A stretch of 22,281 bases of DNA from Deltaproteobacteria bacterium UBA5754 (GTDB lineage Bacteria; Desulfobacterota; Dissulfuribacteria; Dissulfuribacterales; UBA5754). This document shows positions 7,231 through 15,061 of this stretch, piece by piece (within the stretch, counting starts at the first letter, position 1; the number at the start of each line of letters is the position of its first letter). Position numbers and translations under genes: made by a program. Location of the stretch: positions 1 to 22,281 of the forward strand of contig DIFG01000024.1 in assembly GCA_002419025.1 (NCBI GenBank). The letters are read 5' to 3'. The notes beneath the pieces are model-generated. The model did no database searches, was not told the origin of the DNA, and saw only the letters and a program-made list of their open reading frames with translations.

Positions 7231-8705
7231 GACCACCTGCCCCTTTTCCGCTCCTCGATCCGGCGGAGAAAGACCCGCATGATCCGCTCGTAAAGCTCGT
7301 CCTTGAGAACCATATCCTCCACCCCGGCGTCGATGTTCGGATTGTCGTTCACTTCTATGACCGTGACCCCCTTCACCGTCTCCTTGAGATCCACGCCGTA
7401 GAGCCCGTCTCCGACGAGATTCGCGGCCTTGAGGGCGGTTTTGATGACCTTTTTCGGCACGTGCTCCACCGGGATGGTCTCAGAGGTCCCGTCCTTGATC
7501 TTCTCGCCCGCTTCGTTCCTTTTCACGATCTGCCAGTGGGAGCGGACCATGAAGTACTTGCAGGCATAGAGGGGCTGGCGGTCGAAGATGCCGATGCGCC
7601 AGTCAAAGGTGGTGGGGAGAAATTCCTGGGCGATCACGAGATCCGACCTCTCGAAAAAGGCCCTGAGCCGATCCCTGAGATCCTGCTCCGTCTCCGCCTT
7701 GACGACACCCTGGGAGAAGGAGCTGTCAGGCCTCTTGAGGATGCAGGGAAGGCCGAGGCTGAGTATCACATCCATTGGTGTCTCCCGGTGGAGGATGAGC
7801 GTCCGCGGGACCGGAACCTTGTGCCGGTGGAGGAGTTCGGCGAGAAAGACCTTGTTCGTGCACTTCAGGATGGACTCCGGATCGTCCACCACCACAAGGC
7901 CCTCGGCCTGGGCCCGGCGGGCGAAGCGGTAGGTGTGGTGGTTGACGCTCGTGGTCTCGCGGATGAAGAGGGCGTCGAATTCGGCGAGTCGCCCATAGTC
8001 CTCCTTTTCGACAAGCTCGCTGGAGAGGCCAAGGGACTCGGCGGCCTTCATGAATCGCTGGAGCGCCCGTGCGTTGGAAGGCGCCTCTTTCTCAGCCGGG
8101 TCATACAGGATGGCCAGGTCGTAGCGGGCCGGGATCCTCCTGGGGGCTGCCGACCTCCTCCCAGCAAAATATTCCCGCGCCACCTCTATTACGAAGGGGC
8201 GATGTTCCTCGGGGATCTCGCTCACGGCGATGGGGTTGATGTTCTGGAGGTGCCAGTGTCCGTCCTTTTCATTGCAAATAAAGATGGCCCGGAGAAAGGG
8301 CGCGGAAAAGAAACGGAAAAGGTGCCGGCTCAGGCGTTCGTGCCGTTTGGCCACATTGTGACCGAAATAGATGCTCAGCACGAATTCCCGGGACCTGATG
8401 GGGCTGAGACTCCGCTGGATGTCCTCGTCCATATCCTCGGATGCGATGCGGATGACAGCCGGTGTTTTGAGGTCCTGGACCGTGGTGATGGATGGCACCG
8501 GCTTGTGGCCCCGGGCCTCCGCAAGCAGGGAGACGTAATAGCCGGCGCTCTGATATCGGTAGGATCGGCAGAGGTTGAAGACCTTGGCCCCGCGCAGGTC
8601 TGCGAACCGGGAATCGGTGAGGTAATCCCGGGCCGGGACGATCTCGACCCCCTCGATGGCGAGGGGCCAGTCACGCGGGTCGTTGACTACGATCAGGTTG
8701 GGCAT
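7227..8705 (-). CDS. RimK-type ATP-grasp ligase with RLAN N-terminal domain
   Basis: The first 150 residues (MPNLIVVNDPRDW, then FNLCRSYRYQSAGYY) match the RimK-like ATP-grasp N-terminal domain. The C-terminal half is a complete ATP-grasp fold: NKVFLAELLHRHKVPVP, CILKRPDSSFSQGVVK for nucleotide binding, QEFLPTTFDWRIG, and a closing VIEVNDNPNIDAG that supplies Mg-ATP ligands. Such enzymes add amino acids, often glutamate, to a peptide or protein carboxylate through an acyl-phosphate. The stop overlaps the GCS2 start and the start overlaps the C39 peptidase end by 35 bases, so these genes are co-translated. The acceptor is unknown; ribosomal protein S6 modification is unlikely given the extra domain and context. 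Confidence 0.87.
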   Translation of the reverse strand: MPNLIVVNDPRDWPLAIEGVEIVPARDYLTDSRFADLRGAKVFNLCRSYRYQSAGYYVSLLAEARGHKPVPSITTVQDLKTPAVIRIASEDMDEDIQRSLSPIRSREFVLSIYFGHNVAKRHERLSRHLFRFFSAPFLRAIFICNEKDGHWHLQNINPIAVSEIPEEHRPFVIEVAREYFAGRRSAAPRRIPARYDLAILYDPAEKEAPSNARALQRFMKAAESLGLSSELVEKEDYGRLAEFDALFIRETTSVNHHTYRFARRAQAEGLVVVDDPESILKCTNKVFLAELLHRHKVPVPRTLILHRETPMDVILSLGLPCILKRPDSSFSQGVVKAETEQDLRDRLRAFFERSDLVIAQEFLPTTFDWRIGIFDRQPLYACKYFMVRSHWQIVKRNEAGEKIKDGTSETIPVEHVPKKVIKTALKAANLVGDGLYGVDLKETVKGVTVIEVNDNPNIDAGVEDMVLKDELYERIMRVFLRRIEERKRGRWS

Positions 8706-9438
8706 GGGTGGTCCCAGGTCGCCCGGACCCCGAGCTTCCGGGCTGAATGATGAGGAAATTGGCGTCGTGGGTAAGGATCCCGAGGAGGATGGAACAGAGC
8801 ACCCGGCTCATCCCTACTTCGTAGTACTGGATGGGCGAGACGGGATTGGGAAGATAGGGATCGGCGAGGAGAACGGTTTTTTGCTCCCTGTCGTATCCGC
8901 AGAGGACCACGAAGTGGCCGGACGGATCCCCACCTACGTCGTCATCCTCATCGATCTCCGGGATCTCGCGGGGGGCGCGGTAGAGAAAGGTGGCGCTCAG
9001 CCCAGTGAGGATCGGGATGGCTCGCTTGAGATATCTGCGGATAAGCCCTGCGGTGAGGTCCTCGAAGCGGAGCTCCCCGCCGAGCCTCAGAAACTCCAGG
9101 TAGCCCCTGGTCGCCTCCCGCAGACAGGGCCTTCCCCGCTTCACGCGGAGCTGGGCAAGAAGGCGCTCACGGATGTCCGGACCCTCGGGCCGGAACCATG
9201 TTGGGTCGAAAAAGTGAAGATTATAGGTATATATCCGGGCCCGGTAGCCCCGCCGGAGGGCGTGACAGGCGAGAAATACAGCAAGGGTTCCGCCGTGTTC
9301 CATGCGCACCACGCCGTCAATCACCTCGTCGAGGGAAATGTTGTCCCCGTAGTAGCGATAGATCGCGTGGAGACAGGTGGGGCCGCAGGTGGTGTCGTCC
9401 GGCTGGGGAAGGATATCGAGGTGAAGCCGGGATTTCAT
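8671..9438 (-). CDS. C39-like (papain-fold) peptidase
   Basis: This is a 255-aa cysteine peptidase-like protein. The motif PQPDDTTCGPTCLHAIYRYY places the catalytic Cys at residue 18. SGHFVVLCGYD gives His 175 and ADPYLPNP gives Asp 193, so the triad looks complete. There is no transporter or membrane segment, unlike bacteriocin-exporting C39 ABC proteins. The ATG at 9438 was chosen because it overlaps the waaA stop as ATGA and starts just before the conserved core; an upstream in-frame start at 9507 would lie wholly within waaA. In the cassette it probably trims or transfers the peptide made by the two ligases (inference). Confidence 0.82.
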   Translation of the reverse strand: MKSRLHLDILPQPDDTTCGPTCLHAIYRYYGDNISLDEVIDGVVRMEHGGTLAVFLACHALRRGYRARIYTYNLHFFDPTWFRPEGPDIRERLLAQLRVKRGRPCLREATRGYLEFLRLGGELRFEDLTAGLIRRYLKRAIPILTGLSATFLYRAPREIPEIDEDDDVGGDPSGHFVVLCGYDREQKTVLLADPYLPNPVSPIQYYEVGMSRVLCSILLGILTHDANFLIIQPGSSGSGRPGTTHAQPDRSQRPA

Positions 9439-10739
9439 GCCTCGTGCCCGGCCTCCCCCAGGACATGGAGGAGGATCTCCGCCTGTCTGGTAGCCGCCCC
9501 CCGGCAAAGCCCCTCCAATGCGAGACGTGCCGCCTGTCCCATGGACTCACGTCTCTCCCTGGAACGGAGGATGCCGTCAAGGGAGGACTCCATCCCTTCC
9601 AGGTCCTCCACAAAGATCCCGCCGCCCGCCTCCTCGAGGGATAGGCGGGCCTCCTCGAAGTTCTCCGTGTGCAGTCCTGAAATGACCGGGCAGCCCCATG
9701 CAGCCGGCTCCATGAGGTTCTGCCCCCCTTTGGGGACGAGGGAGCCGCCCACAAAGGCCGCGGTGGCAAGCCCATACAGATCGAAGAGCGGACCGATCAC
9801 GTCCACGAGCACCAGGTCGCTTTTTCTAGCGCCTTCCATTTCGATACTGCTCCAGTTCTGATGGCCGACTCCTGCGGAGTCAAGGACCTTTACAAAGGAC
9901 GGAACACGCTTCGGGTGCCTCGGGACGAGGAAAAGGACGAGGTCGGGGAAACGGGCCTTGAGACGCGTATACACGTGGGCAAGATACCTCTCCTCGCCCC
10001 CCCTGACGCTCCCGGCCACAAGGACCGGGGTCCCCTCCCCTATCCCGAGCCGCTCCCTCAGGGCCTTGCGTCTCGCCTCGGAGGGGCGGGAGAGAAGGCC
10101 TTCGTATTTTGCGTTTCCCGTAATCACGATCCGCTCACGGGCCACGCCGAGTTCTTCGAGTCTTGCGGCATGGACCTCGGAGATGGCGCAGATACGGGAG
10201 AAACCGGCAAGAACCGGCCGAAAGACCGGCCGGAGCATGCGGTACCGGGGAAAGGACCGGGCCGAGATGCGGGCGTTCATGAGGACGGTCCGCGCGCCCA
10301 TTCGCTGAACGGAGCAGATGAGATTGGGCCAGAGTTCGGTCTCGATGCAGGCGTAAACCGAAGGGCGGACGGTGGAAGTGATCCTCCGGACGACCTGGGG
10401 GAAATCAAGGGGATACGGAATGACAGAAAAGCGCCTCCCGACGGATGAGAGGGCCCGTGCGTATCCCGCAGGGGTCGAGGAGGAGACGAGGATCTTGAGG
10501 GTCGGGGCCTTTTTCTCGATGGCTGCGATGATTGCCTCGGCTACTGCCACCTCCCCCACGGAGACGGCCTGGATCCAGAGATCGTAGGGACCGGCCGAAG
10601 CAAACCCTTCAGCAGTGTGGCCGAGTCTTCCCGGCCACATTCCATCCGCTCCCTCGAGACGGGAAAGCATGTTCAAGAATGGCTTGCTGACACCGAAAAG
10701 GACACTTGAAAGCCTCTCGTAGGCCCCGATCATGCTCAT
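9435..10739 (-). CDS. waaA: 3-deoxy-D-manno-octulosonic acid (Kdo) transferase
   Basis: This GT30 glycosyltransferase transfers Kdo from CMP-Kdo to the lipid A precursor at the inner-membrane cytoplasmic face. The catalytic Glu is in WIQAVSVGEV (residue 63) and the second essential acidic site is in CIETELWPN (about 131-139). NARISARSFPRYRM, TGNAKYE and the C-terminal GGSLVPKGGQNLMEPAAWG nucleotide-sugar site are all present. Its 434 aa are typical. The N-terminal membrane anchor is weaker than usual, and the common His before the VSVGE motif is Gln. It overlaps the rlmB stop as ATGA and the C39 gene start likewise. Together with gmhB and rfaE1 it places LPS core assembly in this operon. Confidence 0.93.
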   Translation of the reverse strand: MSMIGAYERLSSVLFGVSKPFLNMLSRLEGADGMWPGRLGHTAEGFASAGPYDLWIQAVSVGEVAVAEAIIAAIEKKAPTLKILVSSSTPAGYARALSSVGRRFSVIPYPLDFPQVVRRITSTVRPSVYACIETELWPNLICSVQRMGARTVLMNARISARSFPRYRMLRPVFRPVLAGFSRICAISEVHAARLEELGVARERIVITGNAKYEGLLSRPSEARRKALRERLGIGEGTPVLVAGSVRGGEERYLAHVYTRLKARFPDLVLFLVPRHPKRVPSFVKVLDSAGVGHQNWSSIEMEGARKSDLVLVDVIGPLFDLYGLATAAFVGGSLVPKGGQNLMEPAAWGCPVISGLHTENFEEARLSLEEAGGGIFVEDLEGMESSLDGILRSRERRESMGQAARLALEGLCRGAATRQAEILLHVLGEAGHEA

Positions 10740-11530
10740 GCCGACACACCTCTACGGACGGAAAGCCCCCTCTGCCTGGCTGCCTCGTAGAGGACGATCC
10801 CGGCCGCGGTCGAGACGTTCAGGGACTCGACAGAGGGGCCATGCGGGATCCGGACGAGGCAGTCGCATGTCGCCTCGACGCGGCGGCGAAGCCCCTTGCC
10901 CTCCGCCCCGACCACCACGGCGCTCGGCCCCGTGAGATCAACATCCCAGACCGGCGTATTTCCTCCGGAAGCGAGGCCCACGAGCGAGACGCCCCGCTCC
11001 CGACACAAGGCCATGGCGGCCGCGAGATTCGGCACCCGGCAGATCCTCGCGTATGCCACCGCACCGGAAGAGGCCTTGACCGTCACTCCTGTAACTGGTG
11101 ATGTGTCTCGCTCAGCGACGATGACCGCTGACACCCCAAAGGCCACGGCAGAGCGCAGAATGGCACCGAAGTTGTGGGGATCAGTCACCTGATCGCAGAT
11201 CACGAAAAGGGCCGTATTGAAGGCCATGGAGTCGAGTAAAACCCCAAAATCAACGTCCCACACGGGTTTGACCCGGGCGGCCACCCCCTGATGAACCGTG
11301 CCCGGATGGACGGGAAGGCGCGAAAAATCCTGGACACGGTAAATGGCGACCCCGATTCCCTCGATCAGGCGCTGCAGGTCCCTTTGGGGACGTGTCCGTC
11401 CGAAGGACGGAAGGACATACACCCCTAAGACCGCATCCGGCCGCGCCCTTAGGAACTCCTCGACGGGGTGGATCCCCCATATGCAGACCTCTTCCTCTGA
11501 CCGCCTGCGGTCGATGCGCATGAATCCCAT
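10736..11530 (-). CDS. rlmB: 23S rRNA (guanosine-2'-O-)-methyltransferase RlmB-like
   Basis: This is a SPOUT-class TrmH-family RNA 2'-O-methyltransferase; RlmB modifies G2251 of 23S rRNA in E. coli. The N-terminal substrate-binding domain begins CIWGIHPVEEFLRARP. The knotted SAM-binding C-terminal domain shows DQVTDPHNFGAILRSA, KASSGAVAYARI, VVVGAEGKGL and a final SLNVSTAAGIVLYEA. Length 264 aa is normal. The start is ATG 11530, seven bases after the gmk stop; ATG 11521, with GGGA just upstream, is an alternative. It could act on another 2'-O site, since family members are hard to separate by sequence alone. Confidence 0.88.
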   Translation of the reverse strand: MGFMRIDRRRSEEEVCIWGIHPVEEFLRARPDAVLGVYVLPSFGRTRPQRDLQRLIEGIGVAIYRVQDFSRLPVHPGTVHQGVAARVKPVWDVDFGVLLDSMAFNTALFVICDQVTDPHNFGAILRSAVAFGVSAVIVAERDTSPVTGVTVKASSGAVAYARICRVPNLAAAMALCRERGVSLVGLASGGNTPVWDVDLTGPSAVVVGAEGKGLRRRVEATCDCLVRIPHGPSVESLNVSTAAGIVLYEAARQRGLSVRRGVSA

Positions 11531-11536
11531 AAAGTC

Positions 11537-12160
11537 TCAGGAAAGGCCGAGCCCCTCGAAAAAGCCGTTCAGGAGGGGACGGCTGGCGAGGACCCGCGAG
11601 GTCAGACACCTCCGCGCCCTCACGATCCCGACGAGATCTGCCAGGGCGCGGTCGATCTCGTCGTTTACCACCAAGTAGTCATACTCGTGGGCCGCATCTA
11701 ACTCTGTCCGTGCGTTTGTGAGGCGTAGGGCCAGAACTTCACGATCCTCGGTCCCCCGCCCGCCGAGGCGTTTCTCAAGGGCCTCCCAGGAAGGCGGCAG
11801 CACGAATATGGTCACAGCCTCCGGGAATATCTCCCTGATCCTCCTTGCCCCCTGGACGTCGATGTCAAGCAGGACGTCCTCGCCCTGTGAGATACGGGAG
11901 GTGACCTCCCCCTTGCCTGTCCCATAGAAATTCCCGTGGACCTCGGCCCATTCGAAGAATTCCCCGGCCTCGCGCATGGCGAGAAACCGCTCACGGGTCA
12001 CGAAGTGATAGGCGACACCGTCCATCTCACCATGCCTGGGTGGGCGCGTGGTGTAGGACACGGAAAAAGAGAGGTCCGGAAGTTCCGCAAGGAGTCGCCG
12101 GCAAAGCGTGGTCTTTCCTGCACCCGACGGGGCGGAAACGACAAAGAGATCCCCTTTCAT
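11537..12160 (-). CDS. gmk: Guanylate kinase
   Basis: It phosphorylates GMP to GDP with ATP and is essential for GTP supply. The P-loop SAPSGAGKTTLCRRL is at residues 9-23, GMP-binding SVSYTTRPPRHGE near 33-45, VHGNFYGTG near 75, and LLDIDVQGARRIRE near 97. At 207 aa it is full length. It lies 8 bases after remA, an order (yicC-remA-gmk) conserved in several bacterial phyla where the gmk neighbour omega subunit gene often follows; here rpoZ is absent and rlmB follows instead. Confidence 0.96.
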   Translation of the reverse strand: MKGDLFVVSAPSGAGKTTLCRRLLAELPDLSFSVSYTTRPPRHGEMDGVAYHFVTRERFLAMREAGEFFEWAEVHGNFYGTGKGEVTSRISQGEDVLLDIDVQGARRIREIFPEAVTIFVLPPSWEALEKRLGGRGTEDREVLALRLTNARTELDAAHEYDYLVVNDEIDRALADLVGIVRARRCLTSRVLASRPLLNGFFEGLGLS

Positions 12161-12167
12161 GACAGAT

Positions 12168-12452
12168 TCATGTCCGAGGGTCCTTTTCCTCGGTCTTCTC
12201 GAGGAGGTCGGTGGCCAGACGCTGAGCGATGGTCTCGGCCTGGATCGCCGAGAGGAGGACGTGGTTGCTGTCGGTCAGGATGATTGAACGCGTCTTCCTG
12301 CCCTGGGTCGCGTCTATGAGCCGGCTGTTGTTCTTCGCCTCCTCCTTCAGGCGCTTCATGGGGGCGGAAGAGGGATTCACGATGGAAACGACCCTCTCGG
12401 CCACGATGTAGTTTCCAAAACCGATATTGAGAAGTCTGCATTTGCATGACAT
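12168..12452 (-). CDS. remA: DUF370/RemA family regulator
   Basis: This is a small DNA-binding protein of the RemA family (DUF370). In Bacillus RemA activates biofilm matrix and osmoprotection genes; in other phyla the role is not known. The family core is clear: LNIGFGNYIVAERVVSIV, then SAPMKRLKEEA, LIDATQGRKTRSIILTDS and LLSAIQAETIAQRL. It has a short C-terminal tail rich in Glu and Lys. The ATG at 12452 has GGGAG 9 bases upstream; the N-terminus MSCKCR with two Cys precedes the conserved core. It sits between yicC and gmk, a conserved order. Confidence 0.92.
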   Translation of the reverse strand: MSCKCRLLNIGFGNYIVAERVVSIVNPSSAPMKRLKEEAKNNSRLIDATQGRKTRSIILTDSNHVLLSAIQAETIAQRLATDLLEKTEEKDPRT

Positions 12453-12506
12453 GATCGTCTTCTCCCTTGCGATTCGGGGCCCATAAAAGAAGGGGGCATT
12501 TTACCA

Positions 12507-13388
12507 TCAGACGAGGTTTTGGACCTGCTCCCGTATCTTTTCGATCTCCGCCTTGGCGTCCACGACAAGATGGGAGACAGCGACATCCGCCGCCTTTGAG
12601 GCTGCGGTATTCACCTCCCTGAAGAGCTCCTGAAGAAGAAAATCGAGTTTCCTCCCAATAGGCCCTTCATCCTCGAGAATGGTCCGGAACTGGGCCAGGT
12701 GGCTTCGGGCACGTACAATCTCTTCGGTGATATCCAGGCGATCGGCCATAAGAACGACTTCCTGGGCGAGCCGTGCCTCGTCCAAAGGGATGTCACCAAG
12801 GGCCGCGCGGACCCTTTCCCGAAGGGCTGTGCGCCCCTCCGCAAGGCGCGTCGCAGCGCGGTTTGCGACCTGGATGAATATCTCCTCCAGGCGGCCAATG
12901 CGGCCACGGATATCCCTCGCAAGGACCTCTCCCTCGGTGGCGGCCATGGTGATCGCCTTGTCGATAAGCTCGGCGAGATATCCCGCCAGATCCAGCCAGA
13001 TCTCCTCAATGTCTTCGGCCTGCTCACGGACCGTGACGGCCTCACGCACAAGACCGAGAAGCGCCGGCAGGTCGAGGGTCCCGGAAAGGCCGAGGTCTTT
13101 TCCAAGCCGTGCCGCGGCATCCAGGTACCCATGTGCCAATTCCACGTTCGGTTCAAAGGCGACCCTTTCCCGCTGGCCCGCATCAAGCTGTATGGAGATC
13201 TCGATGTGCCCCCGATCAAGCCCCTTCTGCACCTCCTTTCGAATTCGCTCCTCGAGGGGGGCGAAGGAGCGGGGGGCGCGCACGAAGACCTCGCAATTGC
13301 GGGCATTCACGGACTTGAGTTCAAGGGTGACGGGAATCGCCCCATCCCGAGGCCCGACACGGGCAAAGGTCGTCATGCTGCGGGCCAA
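12507..13388 (-). CDS. yicC: YicC-family endoribonuclease
   Basis: YicC proteins are stress-linked RNases; the E. coli member promotes RyhB decay. The conserved N-terminus ARSMTTFARV, ELKSVNARNCEVFVRAP and the basic HIEISIQLD, plus the C-terminal KLDFLLQELFREVNTAASKA and VDAKAEIEKIREQVQNLV, mark the family (293 aa, normal). The start is a TTG at 13388, supported by GAGGAGGA four bases upstream and by the residues ARSMT, which match the family start; ATG 13376 would remove conserved residues. It overlaps the DUF4416 gene by 16 bases. Confidence 0.92.
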   Translation of the reverse strand: MARSMTTFARVGPRDGAIPVTLELKSVNARNCEVFVRAPRSFAPLEERIRKEVQKGLDRGHIEISIQLDAGQRERVAFEPNVELAHGYLDAAARLGKDLGLSGTLDLPALLGLVREAVTVREQAEDIEEIWLDLAGYLAELIDKAITMAATEGEVLARDIRGRIGRLEEIFIQVANRAATRLAEGRTALRERVRAALGDIPLDEARLAQEVVLMADRLDITEEIVRARSHLAQFRTILEDEGPIGRKLDFLLQELFREVNTAASKAADVAVSHLVVDAKAEIEKIREQVQNLV

Positions 13389-13906
13389 TTGATCCTCCTC
13401 AGAAGCATCCGTCGCACCCCATTCCAGAAGGCGATGGAATCGGAAGCGGCATAATCAGGGTACGACCATGGAAGGGGACGGAATGATCCCTTCTGGAATA
13501 TGAGGGTGAGATCTGCAAAGACCCCTGATCCAAGATAGATCCTGTGGGTGAAATTCTTGCGTGTGGCAAGGACGAGCCTTTCCGGCGTGAGAAGTCCGGG
13601 ATCTATATTCAGACGCCGCCTGCCAAGGATACTCCATTCCCGCTCGAGTTCAATCGCCTTGAGCTTTGCCTCCACGAGGCGGCCCTGGGAGACCAGGTTC
13701 TGAAACCCGCAGAAGGTCCTCTGAAGGCCGATTCCGAACTCCCTTTCGTAATAGGCCGTCTCCTCAAACGGATGTACAAGGCCCGTCCAGGCCATGGGGC
13801 CAAACATGCCTTCAAGCACCTCCATGCCAGCAAAAAGGAGGGATACGTCCCCTGAGAAAAGGCTGAACACGAGCTGTGCTGGATTAGGTTCCTGAAGAGG
13901 CCCCAC
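13373..13906 (-). CDS. DUF4416 family protein
   Basis: This is a family of unknown function found mainly in Desulfobacterota and relatives, usually next to yicC. The sequence shows the typical start PLQEPNPAQLVFSLFSGD, then HPFEETAYYEREFG, LVEAKLKAIELE and LNIDPGLLTPERLVLATRKN, and a C-terminal PWSYPDYAA. At 177 aa it is full length. The start is a GTG at 13906 with a weak GGGATGG upstream; no ATG in this frame retains the conserved N-terminus. It follows rfaE1 by 29 bases, across a perfect 20-bp palindrome. Confidence 0.85.
   Translation of the reverse strand: MGPLQEPNPAQLVFSLFSGDVSLLFAGMEVLEGMFGPMAWTGLVHPFEETAYYEREFGIGLQRTFCGFQNLVSQGRLVEAKLKAIELEREWSILGRRRLNIDPGLLTPERLVLATRKNFTHRIYLGSGVFADLTLIFQKGSFRPLPWSYPDYAASDSIAFWNGVRRMLLRRINWPAA
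13393..13400 (-). promoter_or_regulatory. Ribosome-binding site deciding the TTG start of yicC
   Basis: On the minus strand GAGGAGGA precedes TTG at 13388 by four bases. The site lies inside the end of the DUF4416 gene. It favours the TTG over the ATG at 13376, which would be 16 bases away. Confidence 0.75.
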
Positions 13907-13920
13907 GACATGCCATCCCG

Positions 13921-13940
13921 CTTAGGGTGCGCACCCTAAG
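13921..13940. repeat. Perfect 20-bp palindrome at the rfaE1 stop
   Basis: CTTAGGGTGCGCACCCTAAG is a perfect inverted repeat with no loop. The TAG stop of rfaE1 (13938-13936, minus) is part of it and the DUF4416 start lies 15 bases downstream. There is no following T-run, so it is not an obvious intrinsic terminator. It may be a dimeric protein-binding site or an RNA hairpin tuning DUF4416 translation (inference). Confidence 0.7.
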
Positions 13941-14922
13941 GCGCCGTCTGCGCCAGGGCCTCGATCTCTCCGATGGTCACTGTCGCAGTCCCGGCCTTTC
14001 CCACCACGATGCCGGCTGCGATGTTGGCGAAACAGGCCGCATCCCTGAAGGAAAGTCCCCTAACGAGCCCGGCGGTGAGGGCGGCGATCACCGTGTCCCC
14101 TGCACCCGTTACATCAAAGACCTCGCGGGCCATGGTGGGAATACGGTATTCTCCACCTTCCCGCTCGAAAAGGGCCATTCCCTGAGGGCCTAAGGTCACG
14201 AGGACCGCCTGCACGCCGAGTTCGTCCAGGATCGATTCCGCGGCCCTTGCCAGTTCCCGGTCACTCGAAATTGGAAAACCGGCCATGGCCTCGGCCTCGC
14301 GCAGATTGGGGGTCAGGGCCGTCACCCCGAAATAACTCGCCATGTTGGCGGGTTTCGGATCCACGAGCACGGAGAGTCCCAGCGGAACCGAAAGTGCAAG
14401 GAGCCTTTCAATGACGGCCCGTGAGACCACGCCCTTGGCGTAGTCCGAGATCACGACTGCGTCCACCAGGGAGACGGCCTCCTCAACACATGCGAGGATC
14501 CGCGCCTCATCCTCCTCTTCCAGGGAACGCACTTCCTCCCGGTCGACCCGGACGACCTGCTGCCCACGGGCGATGATCCGGGTCTTGGTGGTGGTGGGTC
14601 GGGAAGAAACGGCCACCCCAGAGGTCCTGATACCCTGTTGCCGCGCAGCCTCGAGGATCTCCCCTCCGGCCGGGTCCTTGCCGACGATTCCGGAGAGCAT
14701 GACCTCGCATGCAAGGGCACGGAGGTTGCTTGCCACGTTCGCCGCGCCACCCAGATGCACCGTCTCCCTCTCGATCGCCACCACAGGGACCGGGGCCTCG
14801 GGAGAGATCCGGGTGACCTCGCCCCATACAAATCGGTCGAGCATGAGATCCCCTATGACGAGCACCGAGGCGGGCCGATGGAAGGACGTGATAGCCTCGA
14901 GGATCTTCATCCTTTCAGACAT
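13936..14922 (-). CDS. rfaE1: D-glycero-beta-D-manno-heptose-7-phosphate kinase
   Basis: This is a PfkB/ribokinase-family sugar kinase that makes heptose 1,7-bisphosphate, the substrate of GmhB, on the way to ADP-heptose for LPS core. Motifs are LVIGDLMLDRFVWGEVTRIS at residues 21-40, HLGGAANVASNLRAL, VLVDPKPANM, and the catalytic DVTGAGDTVIAAL towards the C-terminus. Only the kinase domain is present (328 aa); the adenylyltransferase half of bifunctional HldE is missing, so a separate enzyme must exist elsewhere. The ATG at 14922 was chosen because AGGGG lies 7 bases upstream; ATG 14943 lacks a ribosome-binding site. A ~100-bp palindromic repeat separates it from the Trm112-like gene. Confidence 0.92.
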   Translation of the reverse strand: MSERMKILEAITSFHRPASVLVIGDLMLDRFVWGEVTRISPEAPVPVVAIERETVHLGGAANVASNLRALACEVMLSGIVGKDPAGGEILEAARQQGIRTSGVAVSSRPTTTKTRIIARGQQVVRVDREEVRSLEEEDEARILACVEEAVSLVDAVVISDYAKGVVSRAVIERLLALSVPLGLSVLVDPKPANMASYFGVTALTPNLREAEAMAGFPISSDRELARAAESILDELGVQAVLVTLGPQGMALFEREGGEYRIPTMAREVFDVTGAGDTVIAALTAGLVRGLSFRDAACFANIAAGIVVGKAGTATVTIGEIEALAQTAP

Positions 14923-14957
14923 GAACAGGCCCCTGCTTTTCATCCATGATTTAGCTG

Positions 14958-15061
14958 AAAAAACCCGATCTGCTGCGTTGCTTCAATTTTCCAGTCCATG
15001 CGGCGTATGTTAACTACGCCTCATTCCTGGAAAATTTCGCGCCTTGCATCTCGGGCTTTTT
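14958..15061. repeat. Long imperfect palindromic repeat overlapping the Trm112-like gene end
   Basis: The element has two roughly 50-base arms around GGCGTA-TGTTAAC-TACGCC (15002-15020). The outer ends read AAAAAACCCGATCTGCTGCG on the left and CTCGGGCTTTTT on the right, and ATTTTCCAG/CTGGAAAAT pair midway. The right arm encodes about the last 14 residues and the stop of the Trm112-like protein. From memory, similar elements are dispersed in some deltaproteobacterial genomes, which needs a search to confirm. The foldback could act as a terminator or processing site between the Trm112-like gene and rfaE1, or be a non-autonomous mobile repeat. Confidence 0.75.

Noticed and set aside
9439..9507. 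Upstream start of the C39-like peptidase
   Set aside because: The extra 23 residues are Gly/Pro-rich translation of waaA sequence; ATG 9438 forms the ATGA overlap used throughout this operon.
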